From positions 1 through 64,000 of the forward strand of contig NZ_FXAT01000010.1 of assembly GCF_900177725.1 (NCBI RefSeq): a DNA stretch of 64,000 bases, read 5' to 3'. The first letter of the stretch is position 1, and every line of letters starts with the position of its first letter. The stretch is from Paraburkholderia susongensis. Its GTDB lineage: Bacteria; Pseudomonadota; Gammaproteobacteria; Burkholderiales; Burkholderiaceae. This document shows, one piece after another, positions 16,589-25,869 of this stretch. The notes beneath the pieces are model-generated. The model was given only the letters and a program-made list of their open reading frames with translations, did no database searches and was not told the DNA's origin. A program made the position numbers and the translations under genes.

Positions 16589-18259
16589 CTACTTCGCCAC
16601 CCGCGCCTGCAACGCGCGAATCCGGCCGAGCGCCTGCACATTGGACACCGTGTCCTCGTACATATGCGCGAGATCGGCCTTGAGCGCAGTGCGAGATCCG
16701 CCGTCGAGATAGACCATGTGCCCCGACGGATAGAACCGCGCGGACAGATTCTGCCGCACCTGCTGACTGAGCAGCGGCATCTGCTGGAGATCGAGCACGG
16801 TTTGGTAGAACGGCGTCACGAAGTCGAAAAAGCCGTTCGCCGACAGCACCTTCAGGTCGGGATTGAGCGCCATCACGGCCGCGAGGTCGCCGGCCGTGTA
16901 CAGGATGATATTGCCCTTCGAGTCGACCCCTTTCTGCGCGCCGGTCGGATCGATATGGCTGAAATCCCAATACTTGAACGCCTGATCGTTGAGATCGGTG
17001 AACGACGAATTCGACGTGTACTTCAACTGCTCGTTCAGATACACGTTCCACATCGTCGTATAGACGCCGGTGACGGCGGTCATCGTCGGATCGTTGCCGC
17101 CCGAGTTCGGGTCGATCTTGCCGGCGATGCCGGTGTCGATCGCGGTCACGCGGCCGTCATACTCGCCGAGCGCGAGACCTTGCGCCTTGAGCAGCGTGGT
17201 CAGGAACAGCGAATTGCCGCGGCTGTCGTAGCCCGCGATATCGAGGCTCCACGCGAGCAGTGTCGTTTTGTCGATGCCCGTGTATTCGCTGAGTTTTTCG
17301 ACGGTCGCCGAGTCGGTGGCCGGAAACTTGCGCAGCGCGGCCAGATAGTCGGTGCGCGCGAACTGCGCGACTTCTTCGGCGAACGCGCCAAGGTCGGCCG
17401 GCCGCGGCGCGACGCCGAGTTTCTTGTGATACCAGGCGTCCGAGGCCGCCGTGGGCAGCGCGCCGACCGGATTGCCGGCCTGCGTGTAGTCGAGAATCGA
17501 CGATTGCAGCGTAATGCCGTTCAGGTCGACACCGTCCTCGTGCAGGCGATAGGCGAGCACGCAACTGCGCGCCGTGCCGTAGGATTCGCCGTACAGATAC
17601 TTCGGCGAATTCCAGCGGTTGTTTTTCGTCAGAAAGCGCTTGATGAACTGCTTGAGCGAATCCGCGTCCTGATCGACGCCCCAGAAGTCGCGATTCTTCT
17701 TCGGCGCAATGGCCGCCGAATAGCCGGTGCCGACCGGATTGATGAAGACGAGGTCGCTCCTGTCGAGCAGACTGTCCGGATTGTCTTCCATCGAGTACGG
17801 CGCAGGCGGCGTGAAGCCCGGCATGGACGTCTTGATGCGGCGCGGCGCGAACGAGCCGAGCAGCACGAACACCGACGACGACCCCGGGCCACCGTTATAG
17901 AAGAACGTGACCGGCCGCGTTTCTTCCTTCTGGTTGTCCTGCGTGAACGCGACGTAGAACATTCGCGCTTCGGGCTGCGAGCTGCTCGGATCGACGATCA
18001 CGAGATGCCCCGCCGTTGCCGTGTAATTGATCTTGTGGCCGCCGATCGTCATCGAATGATGTGTGATCGCGGCAGTCTCGGCTGTTTCGGTAACCGAATC
18101 GTCCGGCCCGTTACCGTAGGCGACCGGATCGAAGAGCGGCTGGTCGCCGCCCTGGATCTTGTGCGGCGTGCTGGTGGCGCCCGCCGCGCCTGCCGTGGCC
18201 GCGGCAGGCGCGTTGTGAGACGGATGCTGACTACCGGAAGCTGACTCTGTGTTCGTCAT
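16589..18259 (-). CDS. Serine carboxypeptidase-like S10 family peptidase
   Basis: 556 aa with the alpha/beta-hydrolase layout of family S10. The oxyanion motif NGGPGSSS is at 122-129, the nucleophile is Ser226 in GESYG, and near the C-terminus are the catalytic Asp (ANGFFDFVTP) and His (YPSGHMVYLD). S10 enzymes remove C-terminal residues at acid pH. There is no obvious signal peptide; the N-terminus is a low-complexity Ala/Ser/Thr tail of about 35 residues. It is directly downstream of the S53 peptidase gene (143 bases), suggesting a joint role in acid proteolysis. Confidence 0.88.
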   Translation of the reverse strand: MTNTESASGSQHPSHNAPAAATAGAAGATSTPHKIQGGDQPLFDPVAYGNGPDDSVTETAETAAITHHSMTIGGHKINYTATAGHLVIVDPSSSQPEARMFYVAFTQDNQKEETRPVTFFYNGGPGSSSVFVLLGSFAPRRIKTSMPGFTPPAPYSMEDNPDSLLDRSDLVFINPVGTGYSAAIAPKKNRDFWGVDQDADSLKQFIKRFLTKNNRWNSPKYLYGESYGTARSCVLAYRLHEDGVDLNGITLQSSILDYTQAGNPVGALPTAASDAWYHKKLGVAPRPADLGAFAEEVAQFARTDYLAALRKFPATDSATVEKLSEYTGIDKTTLLAWSLDIAGYDSRGNSLFLTTLLKAQGLALGEYDGRVTAIDTGIAGKIDPNSGGNDPTMTAVTGVYTTMWNVYLNEQLKYTSNSSFTDLNDQAFKYWDFSHIDPTGAQKGVDSKGNIILYTAGDLAAVMALNPDLKVLSANGFFDFVTPFYQTVLDLQQMPLLSQQVRQNLSARFYPSGHMVYLDGGSRTALKADLAHMYEDTVSNVQALGRIRALQARVAK

Positions 18260-18401
18260 GATCGCTCCATGGGTTCGTTTTAATGCTGTGCGGCCCTGCT
18301 TGAAGTCTTCGCTTTACGTCCTCTCTTTACATCCTGGCTCTGCATCCGCTACCTGCGGTATGCCGTATGTCGCAGACTGCTGTTGACCAGACTGTTGCTG
18401 A

Positions 18402-19961
18402 CTATAGTGCGCCCGCCACCTTCTGACCAATCGGACTGCCCAGTCCCGTGCAAGCGTCCCAGCCCGCCGATGCGGCGAAGCTGCCGTTGTTGCCCTGGGT
18501 GATGTCGTTGCACACGCCCTGCGCCTTGTAGAGCTTCGCATTGACGAAGCCGACCGGCTGCCCCTTCGCCGCGTTGATGCGCGCGATCAGCCCCGCCCAC
18601 AGCGGCGCGACCGCGCTCGTGCCGCCGACCACGGTCTGCGTGCCGTCGATCAGCACGCTGTAGCCGGTGACCGGCGACGCATCGCCCGCCACGTCCGGCA
18701 CGCCGCGCCCGCTCAGCGGCTCGCTGCCGCCGCCCGACAACGTCGCCGACAAGCCCTGCTGCCACGCAGGCACCGGAAACGCCCGGCTCACCCCGCCGCC
18801 GCTCGCGCCGCCCTGCTGGCCGTCGTTCCATACCACCTCGCGCGTAATCGACGAGCCCGACGCCGTGAGGCTCGTGCCGCCGCATGCGAGCACGTACGGG
18901 CTCGATGCCGGGAAGTCGACCTGATCGCCGCCACCCGAGCCGTCGCTCGAACCGCTGTCGCCCGACGCCGCGCAGATCGTCACGCCGAGCGCCGCCGCCG
19001 ATTGCAGGATACTGTTGAACGCCTGCATCGACTGGCTGGTCCAGACCGACTCCGGCGCGCCCCAACTGATCGAAATCACCGAGGGCTTGTTGACCGTGTC
19101 ATGCACCGCGCGGCTCACCGCGTCGATAAAGCCCGCGTCGCTGTTCTGCGTGAAGTAGACGGCGATGGTCGAGCGCGGCACGATCGCGCCGACGATCTCA
19201 ATGTCGAGCGTGACTTCGCCGTCCGGCCCATTCGGGTCGCCGCTCGGTTGATTGCCGCCTTGATCGACGCCAACCGATTTCACCGTCGGTGAGGCCACGC
19301 CGAGGCTCGCGAAATAAGCCTTGAGATCGGACGTGTTATAGCCGCCGCCGAGTTCGACGATGCCGACGCACTGGCCGTCGCCGTCGCCCTGCGGAAATTG
19401 GTAGAGCGCTGCAAGTTGCAGCGGCGTGAACGACGCCTGATGACCGCGCGCCGGCGCGAATGGCGGCCGGATGCGAAAGTGCGGCCGCGCCTGCGGCCGG
19501 TTGTCGAGCCCGAGCACCGCCTCGACGACGCCGTGCAGGTCGTCCGGCACGCTCACCGTGCCGGTGCGGCCGCGAAACTGCCCGGCCGTATGGTGCTGAT
19601 AGTTCTCGAGCTTGACCTCGAACGCGCTCTGGAACTGCGCAATCGTGCCGCTCAGCAAGACCGAGCGCGCCGCCGGATCTTCGCGCGCGACCGTGAGCCC
19701 GTGCGCGGCGGCGAACGCCCTGACCTTCGCGATGTCGTCCGGCGCGGCGCCGTAGTCTTTTGCGAGCGCCTCGCGCGTGAGCGGCTTGACGCTCGGATCG
19801 CCGGCTTCGATCCGGCTCATCAATGCATCGAACTTCGCCTGCTGCCGGCGGCGCAGCATGACGAAAACCTCGATCCGTTCAGCCGGATCACATTGGCCGA
19901 TAACCTTCGTGCCTTGCTCGATCGTTCGCTCGCTGCCTGGCAATGGGTGCTTATTGATCAT
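18402..19961 (-). CDS. S53 family serine-carboxyl peptidase (sedolisin type)
   Basis: 519 aa from the ATG at 19961 (AGGAG upstream). It has an N-terminal activation prodomain (about 1-165) and then the sedolisin catalytic domain. The catalytic triad is Glu249 and Asp253 (DGEVTLDIE) with Ser449 (GGTSAVAP); Asp335 (ASGDSG) forms the oxyanion hole. A C-terminal calcium site is suggested by VCNDITQGNNG and the closing AGWDACTGLGSP. Such enzymes self-process at low pH and are pepstatin-insensitive. No clear Sec signal precedes the prodomain. Probably cotranscribed with the downstream S10 gene. Confidence 0.9.
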   Translation of the reverse strand: MINKHPLPGSERTIEQGTKVIGQCDPAERIEVFVMLRRRQQAKFDALMSRIEAGDPSVKPLTREALAKDYGAAPDDIAKVRAFAAAHGLTVAREDPAARSVLLSGTIAQFQSAFEVKLENYQHHTAGQFRGRTGTVSVPDDLHGVVEAVLGLDNRPQARPHFRIRPPFAPARGHQASFTPLQLAALYQFPQGDGDGQCVGIVELGGGYNTSDLKAYFASLGVASPTVKSVGVDQGGNQPSGDPNGPDGEVTLDIEIVGAIVPRSTIAVYFTQNSDAGFIDAVSRAVHDTVNKPSVISISWGAPESVWTSQSMQAFNSILQSAAALGVTICAASGDSGSSDGSGGGDQVDFPASSPYVLACGGTSLTASGSSITREVVWNDGQQGGASGGGVSRAFPVPAWQQGLSATLSGGGSEPLSGRGVPDVAGDASPVTGYSVLIDGTQTVVGGTSAVAPLWAGLIARINAAKGQPVGFVNAKLYKAQGVCNDITQGNNGSFAASAGWDACTGLGSPIGQKVAGAL

Positions 19962-20288
19962 GGTGTCGACTCTCCTGTTAGCGTGGCGGCACACGCGATC
20001 ATGCACGACCGCGGCCTGGCGGCTCGCAAGCACGCCACGCGCCTGCACGCGCGCATTGCCGCGTTTGACTTCACGCAGCGACTTCACACAACGGCGGCAG
20101 GTTGTTCATCAAGGGCTTTGTCAAACCGTCCGACCAAAGCATTCGAACACAGTTCCGGGGTGCGCGGCAGTTAGCCGAATGGCTGATGCGCATCACGGAC
20201 GCGTCGCGCTATGATGCTGGAGCGGCATTTCAGCCGTTCCATTGACTCGCGTGCCGCCTGCGCGCGATCGAGAAAATCAGAGGGACCC
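19962..20288. promoter_or_regulatory. Divergent promoter region, 327 bases
   Basis: Lies between the leftward S53 peptidase and the rightward DUF1993 gene and must contain both promoters. No striking repeat or palindrome stands out and no small gene is supported. Confidence 0.4.
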
Positions 20289-20798
20289 ATGTCAATTTCG
20301 ATGTATCAAGCATCACTGCCCGTGCTGATTCGCGGCCTGACGAACCTGCAGGCCATTCTGGGCAAAGCCGAAGCGCACGCCGCCGCGAAGCAGATCGAGC
20401 CCACCGTATTCACGAATGCCCGGCTCGCGCCGGACATGCTGCCGCTCGTACGTCAGGTCTATATCGCAAGCGACACCGCGAAGGGTTGCGCGGCGCGCCT
20501 CGCCGGTGTAGAAGCGCCGAAATTCGAAGACGTCGAACAGACTTTCGACGAATTGCAGGCCCGCCTTCAAAAGACGATCGATTATCTGAAGGAATTCAAC
20601 GCGGCGCAGATCGACGGTTCGGAAAGCCGCACCATCACGCTGAAACTGCGGCCGGGTCCGGTCGAGTTCACGGGCCTGTCGTATCTGTTCGGTTTCGTGC
20701 TGCCGAATTTCTATTTCCACGTCACGACCGCCTACGACATTCTGCGTCACAACGGTGTCGAACTCGGCAAGCTCGACTATCTGGGCGGTATGCAGTAA
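20289..20798 (+). CDS. DUF1993 family protein
   Basis: 169 aa from the ATG at 20289 (GAGGGACCC upstream). It matches the DUF1993 pattern: MSISMYQASLPVLIRGLTNL at the start, the middle TFDELQARLQKTIDYL, and the conserved C-terminal stretch with LPNFYFHVTTAYDILRHNGV. The family is a predicted four-helix bundle related to DinB-like folds, and its His residues could bind metal. Function unknown. Monocistronic. Confidence 0.8.
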   Translation: MSISMYQASLPVLIRGLTNLQAILGKAEAHAAAKQIEPTVFTNARLAPDMLPLVRQVYIASDTAKGCAARLAGVEAPKFEDVEQTFDELQARLQKTIDYLKEFNAAQIDGSESRTITLKLRPGPVEFTGLSYLFGFVLPNFYFHVTTAYDILRHNGVELGKLDYLGGMQ

Positions 20799-20943
20799 AG
20801 GGCGCAGGCGGTTCGGGCTGCCGGGGTCTTCGGGGGCGGGTTTGCGCCGGCGATTCGCGGCGCGCGTCGTCGGGCTTCGCTCGTTGATCCTCGCTCGTTG
20901 ATCTTTCTCGCAGCTCGCGCCCGGGTGCTGGCCTCGCCTCCCG

Positions 20944-21603
20944 TCAATCCAGCGAGAGCCGCAGCGCAAAGCCGATCAGTGCCGCCGAGAACGTCCAGCG
21001 CTGCAAGGTCTGCGCGAGCGGATGAGCGCGCATCCAGTCGGCGATGCGCGCGGCGCCGAGCGCATACAGCGCGTCGAAGCATGCGCCGATCACGAGCAGC
21101 ACGAGCCCCAGCTCGACCATCTGCAAAGCGACCGGCCCCGCTTCCGGCCGCACGAATTGCGGCAGCAATACCGAGCAGAACAGTAGCGCCTTCGGGTTCA
21201 GCAGATTCGTCAGCAAGCCTTTGACAAACGCGGTGCGCAACGGACGCGCCGCGCTACCTACAGCACTACCCTTCGCACCACCCGCGGCCCCGCGTTCCTC
21301 CGCAGGCAACGCAAACCCCGGCGAGCGAAAAATCTGGATTCCGACCCAGGCGAGATAAACCGCGCCGACGTACCGTACCGCGTCATACAACCACGGCGCG
21401 TTGCGCAACAGCGCGGCCATGCCGCATGCGGACAGCGTCACGTGCGTGGCACGCGAAAGCCCAAGGCCGGCCGCGGCCGCGAAGCCGCTGCGCACGCCGC
21501 GCGCAATGCTGGTTTGCAGAATCAGCGCCATGTCCGGTCCGGGCACCGCATAAACGACGAACAACGCTGCGATATAAACGGCCAGCAGGTGAGTGGAAAT
21601 CAT
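20944..21603 (-). CDS. LysE/RhtB-family amino-acid exporter
   Basis: 219 aa inner-membrane protein with about six transmembrane segments. It has the family's N-terminal pattern (YAVPGPDMALILQTSIARGV) and the middle FVKGLLTNLLNPKALLF motif. It is divergent from an Lrp/AsnC regulator 155 bases away, an arrangement common for LysE exporters controlled by the amino acid they export. Substrate not determinable. Confidence 0.88.
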   Translation of the reverse strand: MISTHLLAVYIAALFVVYAVPGPDMALILQTSIARGVRSGFAAAAGLGLSRATHVTLSACGMAALLRNAPWLYDAVRYVGAVYLAWVGIQIFRSPGFALPAEERGAAGGAKGSAVGSAARPLRTAFVKGLLTNLLNPKALLFCSVLLPQFVRPEAGPVALQMVELGLVLLVIGACFDALYALGAARIADWMRAHPLAQTLQRWTFSAALIGFALRLSLD

Positions 21604-21758
21604 GGTAGCCCCCTTGTTTTTCGAGGCTCTATCTTGCTATCGGCGACAGAGGGTTTGCTGGCGAATTACTGGGCGGCAGACATCATTCGCAGAGGAATAC
21701 GCTAAGATCTCCCCATAAGACAGCGCTTTCCCCCAACCCGTAACGAGCACCCCGAACC

Positions 21759-22229
21759 ATGCCCGCCGACGACCTCGACAAGACGGACCGCGCGATCCTC
21801 GCCGCGCTGCAAAACGACGGCCGCATGTCGAATGCGCGGCTCGCCGAAACGGTCGGCCTCAGCGAGACGCCGTGCGCACGGCGTCTGAAACGCCTTGAAA
21901 ACGACGGCTATATCGACCAGTACCGCGCGATGCTGTCGCGCACGGCGCTCGGCCTTGGCGTGGTCGCGTTCGTCCACGTGCGCTTTGCGGTGCACGACCG
22001 CGCGACGGCGACCCGCTTCGAGCGCGAAGTGCAGGCGATCCCGCGCATCCTGTCGTGCCATAACGTGTCGGGCAGCGCCGATTACGTCCTGCAGATCGTC
22101 GCGCGCGATCTCGACGACTACGGCGCGTTCATGCGCGACGAACTGCGCTGCCTGCCCGGCGTTACCTCGGTGGAATCGGCGTTATCGTTGCGCGAAGTGA
22201 AGCCGTATGGCGGCCTGCCGCTCTCATGA
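21759..22229 (+). CDS. Lrp/AsnC-family regulator
   Basis: 156 aa. N-terminal helix-turn-helix (LDKTDRAILAALQNDGRMSN, then LAETVGLSETPCARRLKRLE), then a RAM ligand-binding domain (about 68-150) containing the 'CHNVSGSADYVLQIVARDLD' signature. It probably senses an amino acid and controls the divergent LysE-type exporter; the shared region is 21604-21758. Confidence 0.88.
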   Translation: MPADDLDKTDRAILAALQNDGRMSNARLAETVGLSETPCARRLKRLENDGYIDQYRAMLSRTALGLGVVAFVHVRFAVHDRATATRFEREVQAIPRILSCHNVSGSADYVLQIVARDLDDYGAFMRDELRCLPGVTSVESALSLREVKPYGGLPLS

Positions 22230-22264
22230 GCGCGAACGTGGCATAGTCCCTCCTGACGCGGCGC

Positions 22265-22300
22265 GAGCCGAGCCGAGCCGAGCCGAGCCGAGCCGAGCCG
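22265..22300. repeat. Pentanucleotide tandem repeat (GAGCC)x7
   Basis: Seven perfect copies of GAGCC plus one base, 36 bp long, between the Lrp gene stop (22229) and the small gene at 22337. Its end is about 37 bases before that start codon and about 30 before its CGGAG ribosome site, so copy-number changes could alter promoter or leader spacing. Perfect repeats of this length are prone to slippage. Confidence 0.9.
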
Positions 22301-22336
22301 ACAAAATCGAACGAAACCAGACGAACCGGAGTTTTC

Positions 22337-22570
22337 ATGGACCACGAAAAGGCGCGAGCCGAAGAAACCGCCGCAATGGAACGCGTATTGACCGCGACGA
22401 AGCGGGTGCAGACGGCGTTTGCGTCGCTGCAATCGCAATTTCCGCCTGCCGGCAGCGGCAAACCTTCGCAGTTTGCGCTGCAAACTTTCGACGCCGCGTT
22501 GCAGGAACTCGAAGACGCCCAGGCCGCATTCGACGAACTGCTCGGCGATCTGCTCGACGGCAATCGTTGA
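22337..22570 (+). CDS. Small conserved hypothetical protein, 77 aa
   Basis: 77 aa, acidic, helix-rich, with no transmembrane segment or signal peptide. CGGAG lies 5 bases upstream of the ATG. Two helical stretches (ARAEETAAMERVLTATKRVQ and QTFDAALQELEDAQAAFDEL) suggest a helical hairpin or coiled coil. No function recognised. Its leader contains the (GAGCC)x7 repeat. Confidence 0.6.
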   Translation: MDHEKARAEETAAMERVLTATKRVQTAFASLQSQFPPAGSGKPSQFALQTFDAALQELEDAQAAFDELLGDLLDGNR

Positions 22571-22711
22571 GTCAAAAGGTTTGTGTTAGACGCGGTTGAG
22601 CGAGGACCGGCAAAAATCCGGCGCCCGTCCAGCGACCCGATCCCTTCGCCACCAACCCGCCGTCGCTGCGATGCCCAACTCCAGGACAACGCATGACCTC
22701 GCGGACGTGCT

Positions 22712-23197
22712 TCAGCGCGCGTCCCGCGCATCCGCTTCGACCTGCGGCTCACAGAGAATCGGGAAGTTGACCGAGTTGGCGATGTAGCACTTCTCGTGTG
22801 CCACATGATGCAGACGCGTGGCGGCTTCGAGGTCGCCGCCCGCGCGAATCACGACGCACGGCCGCAGCACGATCTGCGAAAAACGGCCTTGCTGCGCGCT
22901 GTCGAGCATCGTGCCTTCGGCGTCGTCGCGGTAGTCGAGCACGACGATGCCCGCGTCGGAACACAAATGCAGATACCACAGCTTGTGACACGCGCTCGCC
23001 GATGCGACGAGCAGATCCTCGGGGTTCCAGCGCTTTGCGTCGCCGAGAAAGGCCGGATCGGACGAACCCGGAATGTCCGGCTTCTCGCCCGACGAAATCA
23101 CGTGATCGCGGCTGTAGTCGCGATAGCCGGACGTGCCGCTGCCGCGATTGCCCGTCCATTGCACCGATACGTGGTACTTGTGCTCGCCGTGCGCCAT
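22712..23197 (-). CDS. OsmC-family peroxide-resistance-like protein
   Basis: 161 aa from the ATG at 23197 (GGGAG six bases upstream). It shows the OsmC/Ohr fold pattern: RDHVISSGEKPDIPGSSDPA, then the active-site helix with the first Cys (NPEDLLVASASACHKLWYLH), and the second Cys region near the end (HVAHEKCYIANSVNFP). OsmC/Ohr proteins reduce organic hydroperoxides through a Cys pair. Another Cys lies in HLCSDAG. The physiological substrate is not known. Confidence 0.83.
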   Translation of the reverse strand: MAHGEHKYHVSVQWTGNRGSGTSGYRDYSRDHVISSGEKPDIPGSSDPAFLGDAKRWNPEDLLVASASACHKLWYLHLCSDAGIVVLDYRDDAEGTMLDSAQQGRFSQIVLRPCVVIRAGGDLEAATRLHHVAHEKCYIANSVNFPILCEPQVEADARDAR

Positions 23198-23280
23198 CTG
23201 CTGCTCCCTGTTGCCGGACTGGACCTGCATTTTATCCGCGGCGCGCGGCGCTTCATACGCATGGCGTCCCGAGCGGCGCG

Positions 23281-23652
23281 CTAGGGGGTCGGCGCCGCCC
23301 TGCCGGAGACGTTCGGCGCGCGCGGATTGGGGCTCATGTAAAGGGCCGTGCCGTTGGCGCGCATGTTGTTGAGCACCGGGCCCGTTCCGGCCGCGCCAGC
23401 GCCATACGCCGTGCCCGCCGGCGGAGCACCGCCCGGGCTCGCGCCGCCGCCCACGCCGAGACCCGCTCCCGCCGCCGCGCCCATACCCGCGCTGCCCACC
23501 CCGTTGACACCGCCCGACTGCACGCCGCCGGCGCCTCCCGTTCCACCACCGGGGTTGCCCGACTGCTGCGCACCAGCCAGCCCGGCGGCACCCATCGTCA
23601 ACCCCGCCGCGATCAGCACCGACCGCGCGATCCCGCCCATTCCGCTCATCAT
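23281..23652 (-). CDS. Gly/Ala-rich exported protein
   Basis: 123 aa from the ATG at 23652 (GGGAGAGTC just upstream). A signal peptide (to about residue 29, LAGAQQ) is followed by a low-complexity Gly/Ala/Pro region of about 60 residues. The tail is more ordinary and contains VLNNMRANGTALYMSPNPRA, which may be the conserved part. Probably an unstructured envelope protein; no function recognised. Confidence 0.55.
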   Translation of the reverse strand: MMSGMGGIARSVLIAAGLTMGAAGLAGAQQSGNPGGGTGGAGGVQSGGVNGVGSAGMGAAAGAGLGVGGGASPGGAPPAGTAYGAGAAGTGPVLNNMRANGTALYMSPNPRAPNVSGRAAPTP

Positions 23653-23865
23653 GACTCTCCCTGGCTGCAACCTGCTCGAGCAGCCCAAAACACGACGCCG
23701 ATACCGTTACCGGCTCACCCTCCATTGTGAGCCTGTCGCCGGCCGCGTGCAGCGGCGCCGCACCGCACGGAGCGCGTCCGTGCGCGTTATGATCGGTCGT
23801 TAAACCGGAACAGCCGGTCGCGCATGAGGGAGTGCGGGGAGCACGAGGGAGCACAACGAAGCACG

Positions 23866-25869
23866 ATGGAGCACGCCTACATCCACCTTTTACACCTGCT
23901 CGCCGGCCACTCGGCGTGGATGCTCGCGGTCGTGTTCCTTGCGGCGTTTCTCGAAGCCATCGCGGTCATCGGCACTTTCATCCCCGGCAGCACGGCGATG
24001 TTTCTCGCCGGCGCGCTGACCGGCACGGGCTCGCTCAGCCTCGCCTGGGTCTTCGCGTGGGCGATCCTCGGCGCGATCGCCGGCGACGGCATGAGCTTCT
24101 GGCTCGGCGGCCGCTACAAGGAGCGGATCGTCCAGCTGTGGCCGTTGAGCAGGCACCCCGAGGTGCTCGACGCGGGCCAGCGCTTCTTTCTCAAACACGG
24201 CTCGAAGAGCGTCGTGCTCGCGCGCTTCATCGGCCCATTGCGCGCGATCGTGCCGGTCGTCGCGGGCATGATGGGCATGAGCCCGCTGCGCTTCTACGCG
24301 ATCAACCTGCTCTCCGCGCTGCTCTGGGCGCCCGCGCACATCCTGCCGGGCGTCGTGTTCGGTGCGTCGGTGCTGCTCGCGGGCGCGGTGTCGTTCCGGC
24401 TCGTGGTCATCATCGCGATCCTCGTGTGCATCGTCTGGCTCAGTTTTCGCGGCGCGGGTTTTCTGGTGGCGCACGCGAACGCGTGGTCGAGCGCGGCGGG
24501 CCGCCATCTCGGCGACTGGGCGTGCCGTCACCCCGGTCCGCTCGGCCGCATGGCGCGCCGGCTGCTCGACCCCGACGAACCGGACGCGACCAACCTCCTC
24601 GTGACGTCGCTGGTCGTGCTGGTGACCGGCGCGCTTTTCTTCGGGATCCTTGGCGATGTCGTCAGCGGCGATCCGTTGACCGCCGTCGATCTTTCGGTCT
24701 ATCACTTCCTGCAATCGGTGCGCACGCCGTGGGGCGACACGGTGCTCGCCAAGCTCGGGACACTCGGCAGCGGCATCACGCTCACCACGCTGATCGTCAC
24801 GGTCACGCTCTGGATGCTGTGGGAGCGGCGCTGGCGCACGATCAGCTACTGGCTCGCGGCGGTCGCGTTTTCGCAACTGCTGATTCTCGGCCTGCAACTG
24901 GCGATGCGCCGCGCGCCGCCCAACGAACTGATGACGAGTCACTACGTGTTTCCGAGCAACCACGTCGCGGCGACGGTCATCGTCTACGGCTTTCTCGCCT
25001 TTCTGCTCGCGCGCCGGGTCGGCAAGCTCGAGGGCGTGCTGGTCGGGGGCGCGAGCACGATCATCGTGATCGTCGTGGCGTTCGCAGGGGTCTACTTCGG
25101 CCGCTACTGGGTGTCCGACGCGATCGGCGGCGCGGCGCTCGCGTTCGGCTGGGTGGCGATCGTCGCGCTGACGGCGATCTGGCGGCATCCGCAGCCGCCG
25201 CCGCAACGCTGGTTCATGCCGCTGGTGGTGCTGACGGTCGTGCTGGTGAGCGTGGGCGTGCAGCTCGGCGTCGCACTGCCCACGCCGCCAGGCAGCGCGC
25301 CGCAACCGCCGCCGGTGCTGCTCACGCAGGCCGCGTGGAAGCTGTCGGAGTGGAAGCGCCTGCCCTGCTATCGCTCCGACATGGGCGGCGATCACAAGGA
25401 GCCGCTTACGCTGCAGTGGGTCTCGCAGCCCGCGTCGATTCGCGACCAGTTGCGCGCGCAGGGCTGGATCGAGGGCACCGACGTGTCCGCGCACAGCCTG
25501 CTCTCGCTGGCTTCCCCCGATGTCGCGGCAGTGTCGCTGCCGGTTTTGCCGAAGCTCAATAACGGCGTGCCGTCGTCACTGGTGTTCATGCGGCCGGGCG
25601 AATCGCGCGACGAACGCTATGTGCTGCGTTTCTGGCCGAGCGGCTATGCGGTCGACAACGGCATCTCCACCACGCCGCTCTGGGTCGGCTCTTTCGCGTA
25701 CGAGCGGCTATCCCGGCCATCGTGGCCGCTCAACATTCTGCGTGTCGACAGGCAAGCGAATCCGTTCGCCGCGCGCACGAAATCGGGCGCCGGCCTCGGC
25801 GCGACGATTCTCGCGGAAGTGGATTGTCACGGCGTGCCGGTGTCGCTGCTCGTCTCGCCGATGGAATAA
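23866..25869 (+). CDS. DedA - PAP2-like - LssY C-terminal fusion membrane protein
   Basis: 667 aa from the ATG at 23866. Domain order: DedA/SNARE-associated (about 1-210, with FIPGSTAMFLAGALTG and the RFIGPLRAIVPVVAGM motif), a PAP2-like membrane domain (about 245-430), then an LssY-type C-terminal domain (about 450-667, WKLSEWKRLPCYRSD onward). DedA proteins move undecaprenyl phosphate or phospholipids; PAP2 enzymes dephosphorylate lipid phosphates. Here the PAP2 motifs are degenerate: PSGH reads PSNH, and the third motif, normally SRxYLGxHxxSD, reads AGVYFGRYWVSD, losing Arg and the nucleophile His. The PAP2 part may be non-enzymatic. Confidence 0.82.
   Translation: MEHAYIHLLHLLAGHSAWMLAVVFLAAFLEAIAVIGTFIPGSTAMFLAGALTGTGSLSLAWVFAWAILGAIAGDGMSFWLGGRYKERIVQLWPLSRHPEVLDAGQRFFLKHGSKSVVLARFIGPLRAIVPVVAGMMGMSPLRFYAINLLSALLWAPAHILPGVVFGASVLLAGAVSFRLVVIIAILVCIVWLSFRGAGFLVAHANAWSSAAGRHLGDWACRHPGPLGRMARRLLDPDEPDATNLLVTSLVVLVTGALFFGILGDVVSGDPLTAVDLSVYHFLQSVRTPWGDTVLAKLGTLGSGITLTTLIVTVTLWMLWERRWRTISYWLAAVAFSQLLILGLQLAMRRAPPNELMTSHYVFPSNHVAATVIVYGFLAFLLARRVGKLEGVLVGGASTIIVIVVAFAGVYFGRYWVSDAIGGAALAFGWVAIVALTAIWRHPQPPPQRWFMPLVVLTVVLVSVGVQLGVALPTPPGSAPQPPPVLLTQAAWKLSEWKRLPCYRSDMGGDHKEPLTLQWVSQPASIRDQLRAQGWIEGTDVSAHSLLSLASPDVAAVSLPVLPKLNNGVPSSLVFMRPGESRDERYVLRFWPSGYAVDNGISTTPLWVGSFAYERLSRPSWPLNILRVDRQANPFAARTKSGAGLGATILAEVDCHGVPVSLLVSPME

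Noticed and set aside
22162..22806. 214-codon minus-strand frame across the GAGCC repeat
   Set aside because: The repeat reads as a simple peptide repeat in this frame and the rest is the shadow of the real 77-aa gene on the other strand.
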